Shown here one piece after another: positions 24,361-33,906 of a stretch of 64,000 bases of DNA. The stretch is from Streptomyces sp. TSRI0107. GTDB taxonomy: Bacteria > Actinomycetota > Actinomycetes > Streptomycetales > Streptomycetaceae. How positions within the stretch are numbered: the first letter of the stretch is position 1; every line of letters starts with the position of its first letter. The stretch is taken from the NCBI RefSeq assembly GCF_001905845.1, contig NZ_LIVZ01000020.1, forward strand, positions 1-64,000, given 5' to 3'. The position numbers and the translations under genes were made by a program. The notes below the pieces were generated by a model, which searched no databases, was not told where the DNA came from, and saw nothing but the letters and a program-made list of their open reading frames with translations.

Positions 24361-24471
24361 TTCAGGCCGCCCTGCCGGTCGCCTTTGTTTCGCCTCACGC
24401 CCTGCGGCGACGGCCGGTGATCTACGTCACCGCAGTGCGGGCGCTCGACTTCACTACTGGACCGCACACGA

Positions 24472-24507
24472 CGAGGGCCCCGACCGGCGAACCGGTCGGG
24501 GCCCTCG
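24472..24507. terminator. terminator of tRNA-Ser(GGA)
   Basis: A 14-bp perfect stem, CGAGGGCCCCGACC / GGTCGGGGCCCTCG, around GGCGAACC, lying 20 bases past the 3' end of the minus-strand tRNA. Symmetric, so it could stop both directions. Confidence 0.7.
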
Positions 24508-24527
24508 TCTGCCCTGCTGGGCGGAGG

Positions 24528-24612
24528 CGGAGGATACGAGATTCGAACTCGTGAGGGGTTGCCCCCAACACGCTTTCCAAGCGTGCGCCCTAGGCCTCTA
24601 GGCGAATCCTCC
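24528..24612 (-). tRNA. tRNA-Ser (GGA)
   Basis: 85 nt class II tRNA. Acceptor GGAGGAT/ATCCTCC with discriminator G, anticodon stem CACGC/GCGTG with loop TTGGAAA (anticodon GGA, codons UCC/UCU), long variable arm, T-arm ACGAG-TTCGAAT-CTCGT. CCA not encoded. Confidence 0.95.
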
Positions 24613-24683
24613 GCCGGAAACATTACATGACCGAGAGGAGTGCTCGCGAACTCGTTCCCGACCCCTCGCATCAGGTAGCCTTG

Positions 24684-24776
24684 GCGCAGCCCCTCACGCG
24701 GCGCTATCTGACTGAACTCCCCCAGGGCCGGAAGGCAGCAAGGGTAGGTCGGCTCTGGCGGGTGCGTGGGGGGCGC
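24684..24776 (+). ncRNA. ffs: signal recognition particle RNA (small bacterial type)
   Basis: It contains the conserved SRP RNA apical domain GGGCCGGAAGGCAGCAAGG (around 24725-24743), whose GGAA tetraloop and internal loop bind Ffh. The ends CCCCTCACGC and GCGTGGGG pair to close a single hairpin, as in the Alu-less 4.5S-like RNA. The position between tRNA-Ser and dnaX is the usual one in Streptomyces. End points are accurate to about five bases. Confidence 0.88.
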
Positions 24777-24842
24777 TTGCGTTCCGGGGCGTGGATCTTC
24801 GGGCGGGGCAGGTTGTCAGTGGGCGCCTATAACCTCGTAAGC

Positions 24843-27155
24843 GTGTCGTCTCTCGCGCTGTACCGCCGCTATCGCCCGGAGTCGTTCGCCGAGGTCATCG
24901 GGCAGGAGCATGTCACCGACCCGTTGCAGCAGGCGCTGCGGAACAACCGGGTCAATCACGCGTACCTGTTCAGCGGTCCGCGCGGATGCGGCAAGACGAC
25001 CAGCGCGCGGATCCTCGCCCGCTGCCTGAACTGTGAGCAGGGTCCCACCCCGACGCCCTGCGGGGAGTGCCAGTCGTGCCGGGACCTCGCCAGGAACGGC
25101 CCCGGGTCCATCGACGTCATCGAGATCGACGCCGCTTCCCACGGTGGTGTGGACGACGCCCGTGAGCTGCGGGAGAAGGCCTTCTTCGGCCCCGCCTCCA
25201 GCCGGTACAAGATCTACATCATCGACGAGGCCCACATGGTCACGTCGGCCGGTTTCAACGCGCTCCTGAAGGTCGTCGAGGAGCCCCCGGAGCATCTGAA
25301 GTTCATCTTCGCCACGACCGAGCCCGAAAAGGTCATCGGGACCATCCGGTCGCGTACGCACCACTACCCGTTCCGGCTCGTCCCCCCGGGCACCCTCCGC
25401 GACTACCTCGGCGAGGTGTGCCAGAAGGAGGACATCCCGGTCGAGGACGGAGTGCTGCCGCTGGTCGTGCGCGCGGGTGCCGGGTCCGTGCGTGACTCGA
25501 TGTCCGTCATGGACCAGCTGCTCGCCGGCGCGCGGGAGGAGGGTGTGACGTATGCCATGGCCACCTCCCTGCTCGGTTACACCGACGGGTCCCTTCTGGA
25601 CTCCGTCGTCGAGGCCTTCGCCACCGGTGACGGCGCCGCCGCCTTCGAGGTCGTGGACCGCGTCATCGAGGGCGGCAACGACCCCCGGCGGTTCGTCGCC
25701 GACCTGCTGGAGCGGCTCCGCGACCTCGTGATCCTCGCCGCCGTCCCCGACGCCGTCGAGAAGGGCCTCATCGACGCCCCGGCGGACGTCCTGGAGCGCA
25801 TGCAGGCCCAGGCCGGCGTCTTCGGCGCCGCCGAGCTGAGCCGTGCCGCCGACCTCGTCAACGAGGGCCTGACCGAGATGCGCGGCGCCACCTCCCCGCG
25901 GCTCCAGCTGGAGCTGATCTGCGCCCGCGTCATGCTGCCCGCCGCCTACGGGGACGAGCGGTCCGTCATGGCCCGCCTGGACCGGCTGGAGCGCGGCGTG
26001 AACTTCTCGGCGGGTGCCGGCGCGCCCGCCATGGCCTACGCGCCGGGCCCGGAGGCCCACGCTGCCCCCGCCCCGGCCATCCCGCCGGGTGGCGGCGTCG
26101 CCGCGGCCCGCGCAGCCGTACGGGGCTCAGGGGCCCCTGTGGCCCCCATACAGGGCCAGGGAACGCCGCCCACGCCCGCCGCACAGCCCCCGGCTCCGGC
26201 CCCGGCTCCGGCACCCGCCCCGACCCCTGTGCACGCCCCCAGCGCGCCTCCCGCCGCCCCGCCGCAGCAGCCCGCCCCCACGGAGGCCCCGGCGGCCCCC
26301 GCGGCCGCCGCGGCCGCACCCGCTCCCGGCGCCTGGCCCACCGCCACCGCCGCGGGCAGTGGCCGCCGGCCCGGCGGCTGGCCCACCGCCACGTCCCCGG
26401 GCAGCGGCGCGAGCCGCCCCCAGGCCGCCGCCCCGGCCCCCGCCCCTGCTCAGACCGCCCCGTCCCCGTCCGCGCCCCCCGCCGCACCGTCTCCCGCCCA
26501 GGTCCCCGCACCCGGCGGGCTGGACCCCCGTGCCCTGTGGCCGAACATCCTGGAGGCGGTGAAGAACCGCCGCCGCTTCACCTGGATCCTGCTCAGCCAG
26601 AACGCCCAGGTGACCGGCTTCGACGGCACCACGCTCCAGCTCGGCTTCGTCAACGCCGGTGCCCGCGACAACTTCGCGAGCAGCGGCAGCGAGGACGTGC
26701 TGCGGCAGGCGCTCGCCGAGCAGTTCAACGTGCAGTGGAAGATCGACGCGATCGTCGACCCGTCCGGCGGTTCCGCACCGACCGGCGGCTCCGGCGCCCC
26801 CGGCTTCAGCAGCGGCGGCTACGGCGGCGGAGGCAGCGCGGGTGGCTACGGCGGCGGCCCGGCCACCGGCGGCTACGGCGGTGGCGGTACGGCCGCGCCC
26901 CAGCGCCCGGCCCAGCCGCAGCCCGCGGCCCCGCCCGCCCCCAGCGCCTCGGCATCCGTGTCCGCCCCCGCCGCGGCGCCCACCCCCGTGTCTCCGCCGC
27001 CACCCGCCCCGGACCCGGCCCCGGTGCCGGTCGCCCCCGAGGACGACATCCCCGAGGACGACGACCCGGACCTCGACGAGTCGGCCCTCTCCGGGCAGGA
27101 GCTGATCGTGCGGGAGCTGGGGGCGACGGTGATGGAGGAGTTCACCAACGAGTAG
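24843..27155 (+). CDS. dnaX: DNA polymerase III subunits gamma and tau
   Basis: 770 aa clamp-loader ATPase of the replisome. The start is the GTG at 24843 (VSSLALYRRYRPESF), the universal DnaX N-terminus; the open frame extends upstream over the SRP RNA and is not coding there. Walker A GPRGCGKT is at residues 45-52, zinc ligands lie in CLNCEQGPTPTPCGECQSC (64-82), and IIDEAHMV and TTEPEKV (sensor 1) follow. A Pro/Ala-rich linker of about 170 residues follows residue 390, then a C-terminal domain (ALWPNILEAVKNRRRFTWIL), then a Gly/Tyr-rich repeat GGYGGG. No slippery A-rich frameshift site is seen, so a separate gamma form is not evident. No ribosome site precedes the GTG; a TATAAC hexamer at 24828-24833 suggests a leaderless mRNA. 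Confidence 0.95.
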   Translation: MSSLALYRRYRPESFAEVIGQEHVTDPLQQALRNNRVNHAYLFSGPRGCGKTTSARILARCLNCEQGPTPTPCGECQSCRDLARNGPGSIDVIEIDAASHGGVDDARELREKAFFGPASSRYKIYIIDEAHMVTSAGFNALLKVVEEPPEHLKFIFATTEPEKVIGTIRSRTHHYPFRLVPPGTLRDYLGEVCQKEDIPVEDGVLPLVVRAGAGSVRDSMSVMDQLLAGAREEGVTYAMATSLLGYTDGSLLDSVVEAFATGDGAAAFEVVDRVIEGGNDPRRFVADLLERLRDLVILAAVPDAVEKGLIDAPADVLERMQAQAGVFGAAELSRAADLVNEGLTEMRGATSPRLQLELICARVMLPAAYGDERSVMARLDRLERGVNFSAGAGAPAMAYAPGPEAHAAPAPAIPPGGGVAAARAAVRGSGAPVAPIQGQGTPPTPAAQPPAPAPAPAPAPTPVHAPSAPPAAPPQQPAPTEAPAAPAAAAAAPAPGAWPTATAAGSGRRPGGWPTATSPGSGASRPQAAAPAPAPAQTAPSPSAPPAAPSPAQVPAPGGLDPRALWPNILEAVKNRRRFTWILLSQNAQVTGFDGTTLQLGFVNAGARDNFASSGSEDVLRQALAEQFNVQWKIDAIVDPSGGSAPTGGSGAPGFSSGGYGGGGSAGGYGGGPATGGYGGGGTAAPQRPAQPQPAAPPAPSASASVSAPAAAPTPVSPPPPAPDPAPVPVAPEDDIPEDDDPDLDESALSGQELIVRELGATVMEEFTNE

Positions 27156-27194
27156 CCCCCGCCGGGCCCCCGCCAGACCCCCGTAGCACCCCTG

Positions 27195-27410
27195 TCGGGC
27201 CCCCCGGACGCCTACCGGTCCCCCCGGACGCCTGCCGGCCCCCGGCCGACGCCTGCCGGTCACGGTCCCCCCGGCGGACGCCTGCCGCCCCCCGGCCGAC
27301 GCCTGCCGGTCACGGTCCCCCTGGCGGACGCCTGCCGCCCCCCGTCCGACCTCCGTCGGCCCCCCGCCGGACTCCCGTCCGACTCCCGCCGGACTCCCGT
27401 CCGCCCCCGC
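27195..27410. repeat. degenerate tandem repeats after dnaX
   Basis: The 352-base gap between dnaX and purD holds repeated blocks of CCCCCGGACGCCTGCCGG type, including a CCGACGCCTGCCGGTCACGG block seen twice (near 27246 and 27297), then CCGGACTCCCGTCCGACTCC repeats. No gene is visible in 27156-27507; the last 12 bases hold the purD -10. Confidence 0.75.
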
Positions 27411-27495
27411 CCAACCCCCGTTTTTGGACAAACCCACAATCCCCCCACCCCCACCCCTTCAGCGGCCCGCACAAACCGCCCCGCCCCGCGCCGGT

Positions 27496-27501
27496 TAGGC
27501 T
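27496..27501 (+). promoter_or_regulatory. -10 element of purD (probably leaderless)
   Basis: TAGGCT ends 6 bases before the purD GTG and there is no ribosome site between them, so transcription would start at the start codon. Confidence 0.5.
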
Positions 27502-27507
27502 GACCCC

Positions 27508-28794
<1,287 letters not shown>

Positions 28795-28829
28795 AGCGGC
28801 CCCGGACCTCCATCGACACCCGCACCGCA

Positions 28830-28862
28830 CAGGCCCCGGACTCCCAGCGAATCCGGGGCCTG
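28830..28862 (+). terminator. purD terminator
   Basis: CAGGCCCCGGA pairs with TCCGGGGCCTG around an 11-base loop, 35 bases after the purD stop. Confidence 0.7.
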
Positions 28863-29026
28863 ACCCTTGCCCTGCGTCGTTCACCTTTCCCCAAAGCCAT
28901 TCCATCGAGTGACCGATGCCGTATCCGGCTGACGGGCGGCGACACCCCAACTAGGGTGCGGCGCAAGTGTTCCGGCACTTGGCCCACCGGCATTGCGATG
29001 TCAGTCGTGGGTGCCACAGTGGGGGA

Positions 29027-29086
29027 GTGAGCAACGCCAGGACAGCAACAGCAGCCCGCTTGGGAGGGGGTGAGGTCGGGTCGTGA
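29027..29086 (+). CDS. possible 19-aa leader ORF coupled to the next gene
   Basis: A GTG-started frame VSNARTATAARLGGGEVGS ends at a TGA whose T and G are shared with the GTG of the following membrane-protein gene (GTGA). A strong GGGAGGGGG Shine-Dalgarno for the downstream gene lies inside it. This would couple the two translations. Whether the peptide is made or has a function is not known; the frame is short and could be chance. Confidence 0.4.
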   Translation: MSNARTATAARLGGGEVGS

Positions 29087-30960
29087 CAGGTATGGGTGTG
29101 GAGGCGGGAGCGCAGGCCGCGCGGTCCCGTGCGCTCGCCGTGCTGCGGATACGCAGCCGCGCGCTGGCCGTGGCCCTGCTGCCGGCCGCCGTCGCCGTGG
29201 TCCTGCTGGCCGGCGGCTCCACCGGCCGGCTGACGGGGCCGGGCTGGGACGCGGCCCGCTGGGCCGTCTGCGTCGTCGCGCTGCTCGTACTGCTCGCCGC
29301 GGGCGGTTTCGCGCTGGTCGTGGCCCGCGCCCGTCCCGCCGTCAGTCCCACGGTCCCGATCGCCGAGCAGGCGGCCCCGGACCTGTACCGGCTGGTGCGC
29401 GACCTCGCCGACCGCCTCGACGTGCCGGCCCCCTCGGCGATAGCCCTCACCCCGGACTGCGACAGCTGGCTGGAGGACCGCACCCATCCGGCCCACGGCC
29501 CGCCTCCGCCGCCCGACGACCCCGACGAGCCGCCCGGCCTCGGCCGCCGCGTCCACCGGCGTACGCAGGCCGCGCCCGTCCTCGTCATCGGCTCGCCCTT
29601 CCTGTGGTGGATGCGCGTCGGCGAGCTGCGCGCCGTCCTCGCCCCGGTCGTCGCCGGTACAGGCCCCTCGGCCCACCCGGACCTGGCCGCGGCCCGGCGC
29701 TTTGTGCGGGGGCTGGACGCCGCGGTGGCCGTCGCCTCCGCCCCCGGGCGGGGTCCGCTGACCCGCCTGCCCGGCGCCGGCGTCGGCTGGCTGGCCCGGC
29801 TGCTGCTGCGCGGCTGCCGGGAGCACGCCGCCGAGATGGAGCGCGGTGTCGCCGCTGCCGCCGCCGAGCGCGCGCAGGCCGTGGACTACGGACTCCGCAT
29901 CGTCGCGCAGGAACAGGTCGGCCTGGCGTACGCGGGCTGGGACCGCCTGCTCACCCGGGTCGCGCTGCCCGCCTGGCGGATGGGCCGCTGGCCCTCCCGG
30001 CTGGACGCGGGTGTCGTCGCCGCCCTCACCGAACTCTCCCGGCGGGACCGGCTGGCCGAGGGCTTCGCCTCCCGCCTCGGCGAGCGGCCCGCCTGTGACC
30101 TGCTGGAGGAGCCCGGCGCGGTGGACGAGGCCGCCTCGCTGCTCGCCGCCCGCCTCTTCCACGGCGGCCCGGCCGAGCAGGGCCCCGACTGGTCCCCGGT
30201 GGACTGGCAGGAGTACCCGGAGGAGGTCGTCGACCGCAAATGGCGCACCGACGCGGCCCGGCTGCACCGCGTCCTCGACACCCTCGGCGTCCGCCGCACC
30301 GCCCCCGACGCCCAGGGCCCGACCCTGGCCCGCGTACTCGACCACCTCACGGGCCGGCCTCACCGGCCGCATGACCCCCACCAGCCTCACGAGGGCCTGA
30401 CACCCCAGCCCGGCAGGCACCCGGCCCCCGGCGCCCAGCCGCCCACGGACCCGGCCGCCCCCGCCCCCCGGGACCTGGACCCGGACCTGGACACTCACCT
30501 GGACCCGGACCTGGACGACGGCACCGACCCCGACCAGCTCTCCCCGTCCAACCCCCGCTGCGCCGCGCTGGCCGCCGGCCTCACCGACGAGCTCACCCGC
30601 GAGGAGGAGACCGCCGCCACCGCCGCACCCCCGACGGCGGCCCCCGCCGCCACCACGCCGGACATCCCGCTCTGGGACGACGGCACCCTCCCGCTCTTCC
30701 CCCTCCAGACCCCGCGCACCCCGCGCGAACTGCTCGCCGACCACATCACGGCAATGGTCTGCTGCGCCGCGATGGACACCGCGGGCGCGACTCCCGGCCT
30801 GGACTGGCTCGACGGCCCTTCCCTCCTGATCAAGGGCGAACGGGCGGCCGATCTGGCCCCGAAGGTACTGAGCCTCATAGAGGACGGCGATCCGGCCCCG
30901 CTCCGCGCCTGGCTGACCGAGGTCGGCATACGCCCGGAGAAGCCGGTACGGCTCGTCTGA
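29083..30960 (+). CDS. membrane protein resembling an M48 peptidase without the zinc motif
   Basis: 625 aa from the GTG at 29083. Two transmembrane segments lie at about residues 26-45 and 60-80, then a cytoplasmic region. VLVIGSPFLWWMRVGELRAVLAP then VVAGTG, AHPDLAAARRFVRG matches the layout of M48-family proteases (EELRAVLAHELGH, HPDLAAAR), but HExxH is replaced by PVVAG, so catalysis is unlikely. A Pro-rich, acidic low-complexity linker (DLDPDLDTHLDPDLDDG) precedes a C-terminal domain (DIPLWDDGTLPLFPLQTPRT to the end). Function unknown. It starts at the stop of a possible leader ORF. Confidence 0.82.
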   Translation: MTGMGVEAGAQAARSRALAVLRIRSRALAVALLPAAVAVVLLAGGSTGRLTGPGWDAARWAVCVVALLVLLAAGGFALVVARARPAVSPTVPIAEQAAPDLYRLVRDLADRLDVPAPSAIALTPDCDSWLEDRTHPAHGPPPPPDDPDEPPGLGRRVHRRTQAAPVLVIGSPFLWWMRVGELRAVLAPVVAGTGPSAHPDLAAARRFVRGLDAAVAVASAPGRGPLTRLPGAGVGWLARLLLRGCREHAAEMERGVAAAAAERAQAVDYGLRIVAQEQVGLAYAGWDRLLTRVALPAWRMGRWPSRLDAGVVAALTELSRRDRLAEGFASRLGERPACDLLEEPGAVDEAASLLAARLFHGGPAEQGPDWSPVDWQEYPEEVVDRKWRTDAARLHRVLDTLGVRRTAPDAQGPTLARVLDHLTGRPHRPHDPHQPHEGLTPQPGRHPAPGAQPPTDPAAPAPRDLDPDLDTHLDPDLDDGTDPDQLSPSNPRCAALAAGLTDELTREEETAATAAPPTAAPAATTPDIPLWDDGTLPLFPLQTPRTPRELLADHITAMVCCAAMDTAGATPGLDWLDGPSLLIKGERAADLAPKVLSLIEDGDPAPLRAWLTEVGIRPEKPVRLV

Positions 30961-31170
30961 GGGCCCTCCCGAGAACCCCCTTTCCCGGAGCCCGCAGTTC
31001 CGCTTTCGGTCAATTCGAAACGAACGGTGACGGAGTCCGTGCGTAATGTGATGTGCTGGGACCGAACAGGCACATGGCAAAGGCTTGCGACATACGACAA
31101 GCACAAGAACGCCACACCCGATCGCCTCCGCACCACACCGCACACAGGGCACAGCAGCACACCGAAAACG

Positions 31171-31250
31171 CACCGCAAGCACCGCAAGCAGGCACAAGGC
31201 ACCGCAGGCACCAGGCACCGCAGGCACCAGGCACCGCAGGCACACGCACC
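31171..31250. repeat. 16-bp tandem repeat upstream of the DMFase-like gene
   Basis: AGGCACCGCAGGCACC occurs three times in a row near 31197-31244 (the last copy ends in CACA), preceded by CACCGCAAGCACCGCAAG copies. The 30961-31287 gap otherwise holds no gene; the frame is open through the repeats but the coding start is the ATG at 31288. Confidence 0.7.
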
Positions 31251-31287
31251 ACGGCACACGGGGGCCCAAGGGAGGGGAGCACGGACC

Positions 31288-32799
31288 ATGGGCTCGGACC
31301 ACATCCGCCGCTGGGAGTCGGGAGCACTCGCGCACGCCGTGACGGACCCCTTCGGCCAGGGCCCGCTCCCCTGGCTGCGCGGCAGCGAGACCTACTTCGA
31401 CGACACCGGTCACGTCGTCCCCTGGTACGTCGACGTGGACACGGCCCCCGACACCCCCGACGCCCGCCGCAGGACCGGCGCCCGCGTCCCCGCCCCCCGC
31501 AGCGCCTCCGGCGCCATCCGCTCCGCCGACGACGTGCGCCGGCAGATCAAGGGCTTCGCCTCCACCGGCGCGGTCGCCCCCGGCGAGGCCGTCGACTTCC
31601 ACATCACCGTCGACCCGCCCCAGGAATTCGGCGTCGACGTCTACCGCATCGGCCACTACGGGGGCGACGGCGCCGCGAAGATCACCACCAGTCCCCGCCT
31701 CTCCGGCATCGTCCAGTCCGCGCCGCTCGCCGCCGACCGCACGGTCTCCTGCCACCACTGGTGGCTGTCCTGGCGGCTCCAGGTCCCGCCGCACTGGCCC
31801 ATCGGCGCCTACGTGGCCGTCCTCACCACCGCCGACGGCTACCGCTCCCACGTGCCCTTCACGGTCCGCGACGACCGCCCGGCCGACTTCCTGCTGGTGC
31901 TGCCGGACGTCACCTGGCAGGCGTACAACCTCTACCCGGAGGACGGCCGCACCGGCGCGAGCCTCTACCACGCCTGGGACGAGGACGGCCGGCTGCTCGG
32001 CGAGCGCGACGCCGCGACGACCGTCTCCTTCGACCGGCCGTACGCCGGCGCGGGCCTCCCGCTGCACGTCGGGCACGCCTACGACGTCATCCGCTGGGCC
32101 GAGCGCTACGGCTACGACCTCGCCTACGCCGACGCCCGCGATCTGCACGCCGGCCGGATCGACCCCGCCCGCTACCGGGCGCTGATCTTCCCCGGCCACG
32201 ACGAGTACTGGTCCGTGCCGATGCGCCGCGCCGCCGAGCAGGCCCGCGACCACGGCACCTCCCTGGTGTTCCTCTCCTCCAACTCGGTGTACTGGCAGGT
32301 CGAGCTGGGCCCGTCCCCGTCCGGCAGCCCCGACCGCCTCCTCACCTGCCGCAAGCGCCAGGGCCCCGGCAAGCCCGTGCTGTGGCGCGAGATCGACCGC
32401 CCCGAACAGGAACTGCTGGGCATCCAGTACGCCGGCCAGGTCCCCGAGCCCCATCCGCTGATCGTCCGCAACGCCGGCCACTGGCTGTGGGAGGCGACCG
32501 GCGCCCACGAGGGCGACGAGATCGCGGGCCTGGTCGCCGGTGAGGCCGACCGGTACTTCCCGCGCGCCCCGCTCCCCGAGCACGACGAGCGCGTCCTGCT
32601 CGCCCACTCGCCCTACACCGACGCCGACGGCGTCACCCGCCACCAGGAGACGTCCCTCTACCGGGCCCCCTCCGGCGCCTGGGTCTTCGCGTCCGGAACC
32701 TTCGCCTGGTCCCCGGCACTGGACCGCCCGGGCCACGTCGACCGGCGTATCCAGCGCGCCACCGCCAACCTTCTGGACCGCATCTGCAAACGTGACTGA
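31288..32799 (+). CDS. N,N-dimethylformamidase beta-subunit-like protein
   Basis: 503 aa from MGSDHIRRWESGALAHA, chosen because GGGAGGGGAGC lies just before it. The family's beta-sandwich (VDFHITVDPPQEFGVDVYRI, GHYGGDG) is followed by an amidohydrolase-like fold with LLVLPDVTWQAYNLYPEDG, ALIFPGHDEYWSVPMR and SLVFLSSNSVYWQVE. Authentic DMFase beta is about 760 aa and pairs with an alpha subunit; this protein is shorter and no alpha gene is present, so the substrate is probably different. No signal peptide is seen. It lies between two purine genes. Confidence 0.85.
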   Translation: MGSDHIRRWESGALAHAVTDPFGQGPLPWLRGSETYFDDTGHVVPWYVDVDTAPDTPDARRRTGARVPAPRSASGAIRSADDVRRQIKGFASTGAVAPGEAVDFHITVDPPQEFGVDVYRIGHYGGDGAAKITTSPRLSGIVQSAPLAADRTVSCHHWWLSWRLQVPPHWPIGAYVAVLTTADGYRSHVPFTVRDDRPADFLLVLPDVTWQAYNLYPEDGRTGASLYHAWDEDGRLLGERDAATTVSFDRPYAGAGLPLHVGHAYDVIRWAERYGYDLAYADARDLHAGRIDPARYRALIFPGHDEYWSVPMRRAAEQARDHGTSLVFLSSNSVYWQVELGPSPSGSPDRLLTCRKRQGPGKPVLWREIDRPEQELLGIQYAGQVPEPHPLIVRNAGHWLWEATGAHEGDEIAGLVAGEADRYFPRAPLPEHDERVLLAHSPYTDADGVTRHQETSLYRAPSGAWVFASGTFAWSPALDRPGHVDRRIQRATANLLDRICKRD

Positions 32800-32867
32800 C
32801 CCACTGTCCGTGATCACTCTCCCGTACGGGAGAATCGAGCCATTGGACAGAACCACGGGGAGGAACC

Positions 32868-33767
32868 GTGTCCGGATTCGTCGAAAAGCCCGAGCCGCTC
32901 CAGGTTCCGGGTCTGGTGCATCTGCACACCGGCAAGGTGCGCGACCTGTACCAGAACGAGGCGGGCGACCTCGTGATGGTCGCCAGCGACCGCATCTCCG
33001 CCTACGACTGGGTGCTGCCGACCGAGATCCCCGACAAGGGCCGGGTCCTCACCCAGCTCTCCCTGTGGTGGTTCGACCAGCTCGCCGACCTGGCCCCCAG
33101 CCACGTCCTGAGCACCGAGCTGCCCGAGGGCGCCCCCGCCGACTGGGCGGGCCGCACCCTGGTGTGCAAGTCGCTGCGGATGGTCCAGGTGGAGTGCGTG
33201 GCCCGCGGGTATCTCACCGGCTCCGGCCTGGCCGAGTACAACGAGTCCCGTACGGTCTGCGGCCTCGCCCTCCCCGAAGGCCTCACCGACGGCTCGGAGC
33301 TGCCCGCCCCGATCTTCACCCCGGCGACCAAGGCCGCCGTCGGCGAGCACGACGAGAACGTCTCCTACGAGGAGGTCGCCCGCCAGGTCGGCGCCGAGAC
33401 CGCCGCCCAGCTGCGCCAGGCGACCCTCGCCGTCTACTCCCGGGCCCGGGACATCGCCCGCGACCGGGGCATCATCCTCGCGGACACCAAGTTCGAGTTC
33501 GGCTACGAGGACGGCACCCTGATCCTCGCCGACGAGGTGCTGACCCCGGACTCCTCCCGCTTCTGGCCGGCCGACCAGTGGCAGCCGGGCCGCGCGCAGC
33601 CGTCGTACGACAAGCAGTTCGTGCGCGACTGGCTGACCTCCGCCGAGTCCGGCTGGGACCGCAGGAGCGAGCAGCCGCCGCCCGCGCTGCCGCAGCAGGT
33701 CGTGGACGCGACCCGGGCGAAGTACGTGGAGGCGTACGAGCGCCTGACGGGTCTCACCTGGAGCTGA
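32868..33767 (+). CDS. purC: phosphoribosylaminoimidazole-succinocarboxamide synthase
   Basis: 299 aa SAICAR synthetase, joining aspartate to CAIR in purine synthesis. LHTGKVRDLYQNEAGDLVMV is the ATP-binding N-terminus, SDRISAYDWVLPTEIPDKG the family signature 1, and ILADTKFEFGYEDGTLILAD signature 2. GGGGAGGAACC precedes the GTG. A CTCCCGTACGGGAG palindrome (32817-32830) lies in the short leader. The length is that of the long (eukaryote/actinobacterial) form. A terminator follows at 33775. Confidence 0.97.
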   Translation: MSGFVEKPEPLQVPGLVHLHTGKVRDLYQNEAGDLVMVASDRISAYDWVLPTEIPDKGRVLTQLSLWWFDQLADLAPSHVLSTELPEGAPADWAGRTLVCKSLRMVQVECVARGYLTGSGLAEYNESRTVCGLALPEGLTDGSELPAPIFTPATKAAVGEHDENVSYEEVARQVGAETAAQLRQATLAVYSRARDIARDRGIILADTKFEFGYEDGTLILADEVLTPDSSRFWPADQWQPGRAQPSYDKQFVRDWLTSAESGWDRRSEQPPPALPQQVVDATRAKYVEAYERLTGLTWS

Positions 33768-33774
33768 CACGACG

Positions 33775-33801
33775 AAGGCCCCGGTCGGTGACCGGGGCCT
33801 T
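33775..33801. terminator. bidirectional terminator between purC and tRNA-Gly
   Basis: A 12-bp perfect stem AAGGCCCCGGTC / GACCGGGGCCTT with loop GGT, serving purC (plus) and the tRNA (minus). Nearly identical to 37717-37743. Confidence 0.8.
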
Positions 33802-33807
33802 GGTGAC

Positions 33808-33883
33808 TGGAGCGGACGACGAGGCTCGAACTCGCGACCTCAACCTTGGCAAGGTTGCGCTCTACCAACTGAGCTACGTCCGC
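33808..33883 (-). tRNA. tRNA-Gly (GCC), copy 1
   Basis: 76 nt including an encoded CCA. Acceptor GCGGACG/CGTCCGC, discriminator T, anticodon stem CAACC/GGTTG with loop TTGCCAA (GCC), T-arm GCGAG-TTCGAGC-CTCGT, D-loop with intact GG. Identical to the copy at 37750-37825. Confidence 0.95.
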
Positions 33884-33906
33884 GTTGCGCCGTGGCGCGA
33901 GAGCAA

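Noticed and set aside
24627..24842. N-terminal extension of dnaX across the SRP RNA
   Set aside because: The frame is open by chance; DnaX begins at VSSLALYRRYRP in the family and the upstream part is a structured RNA gene.
31288..32799. complete N,N-dimethylformamidase
   Set aside because: The protein is 503 aa against about 760 for the real beta subunit and no alpha-subunit gene is present, so that activity is not claimed.
28951..32856. 1301-codon open frame on the minus strand
   Set aside because: It runs antisense to the M48-like and DMFase-like genes, has the composition of a shadow frame in high-GC DNA, and contains no recognisable domain.
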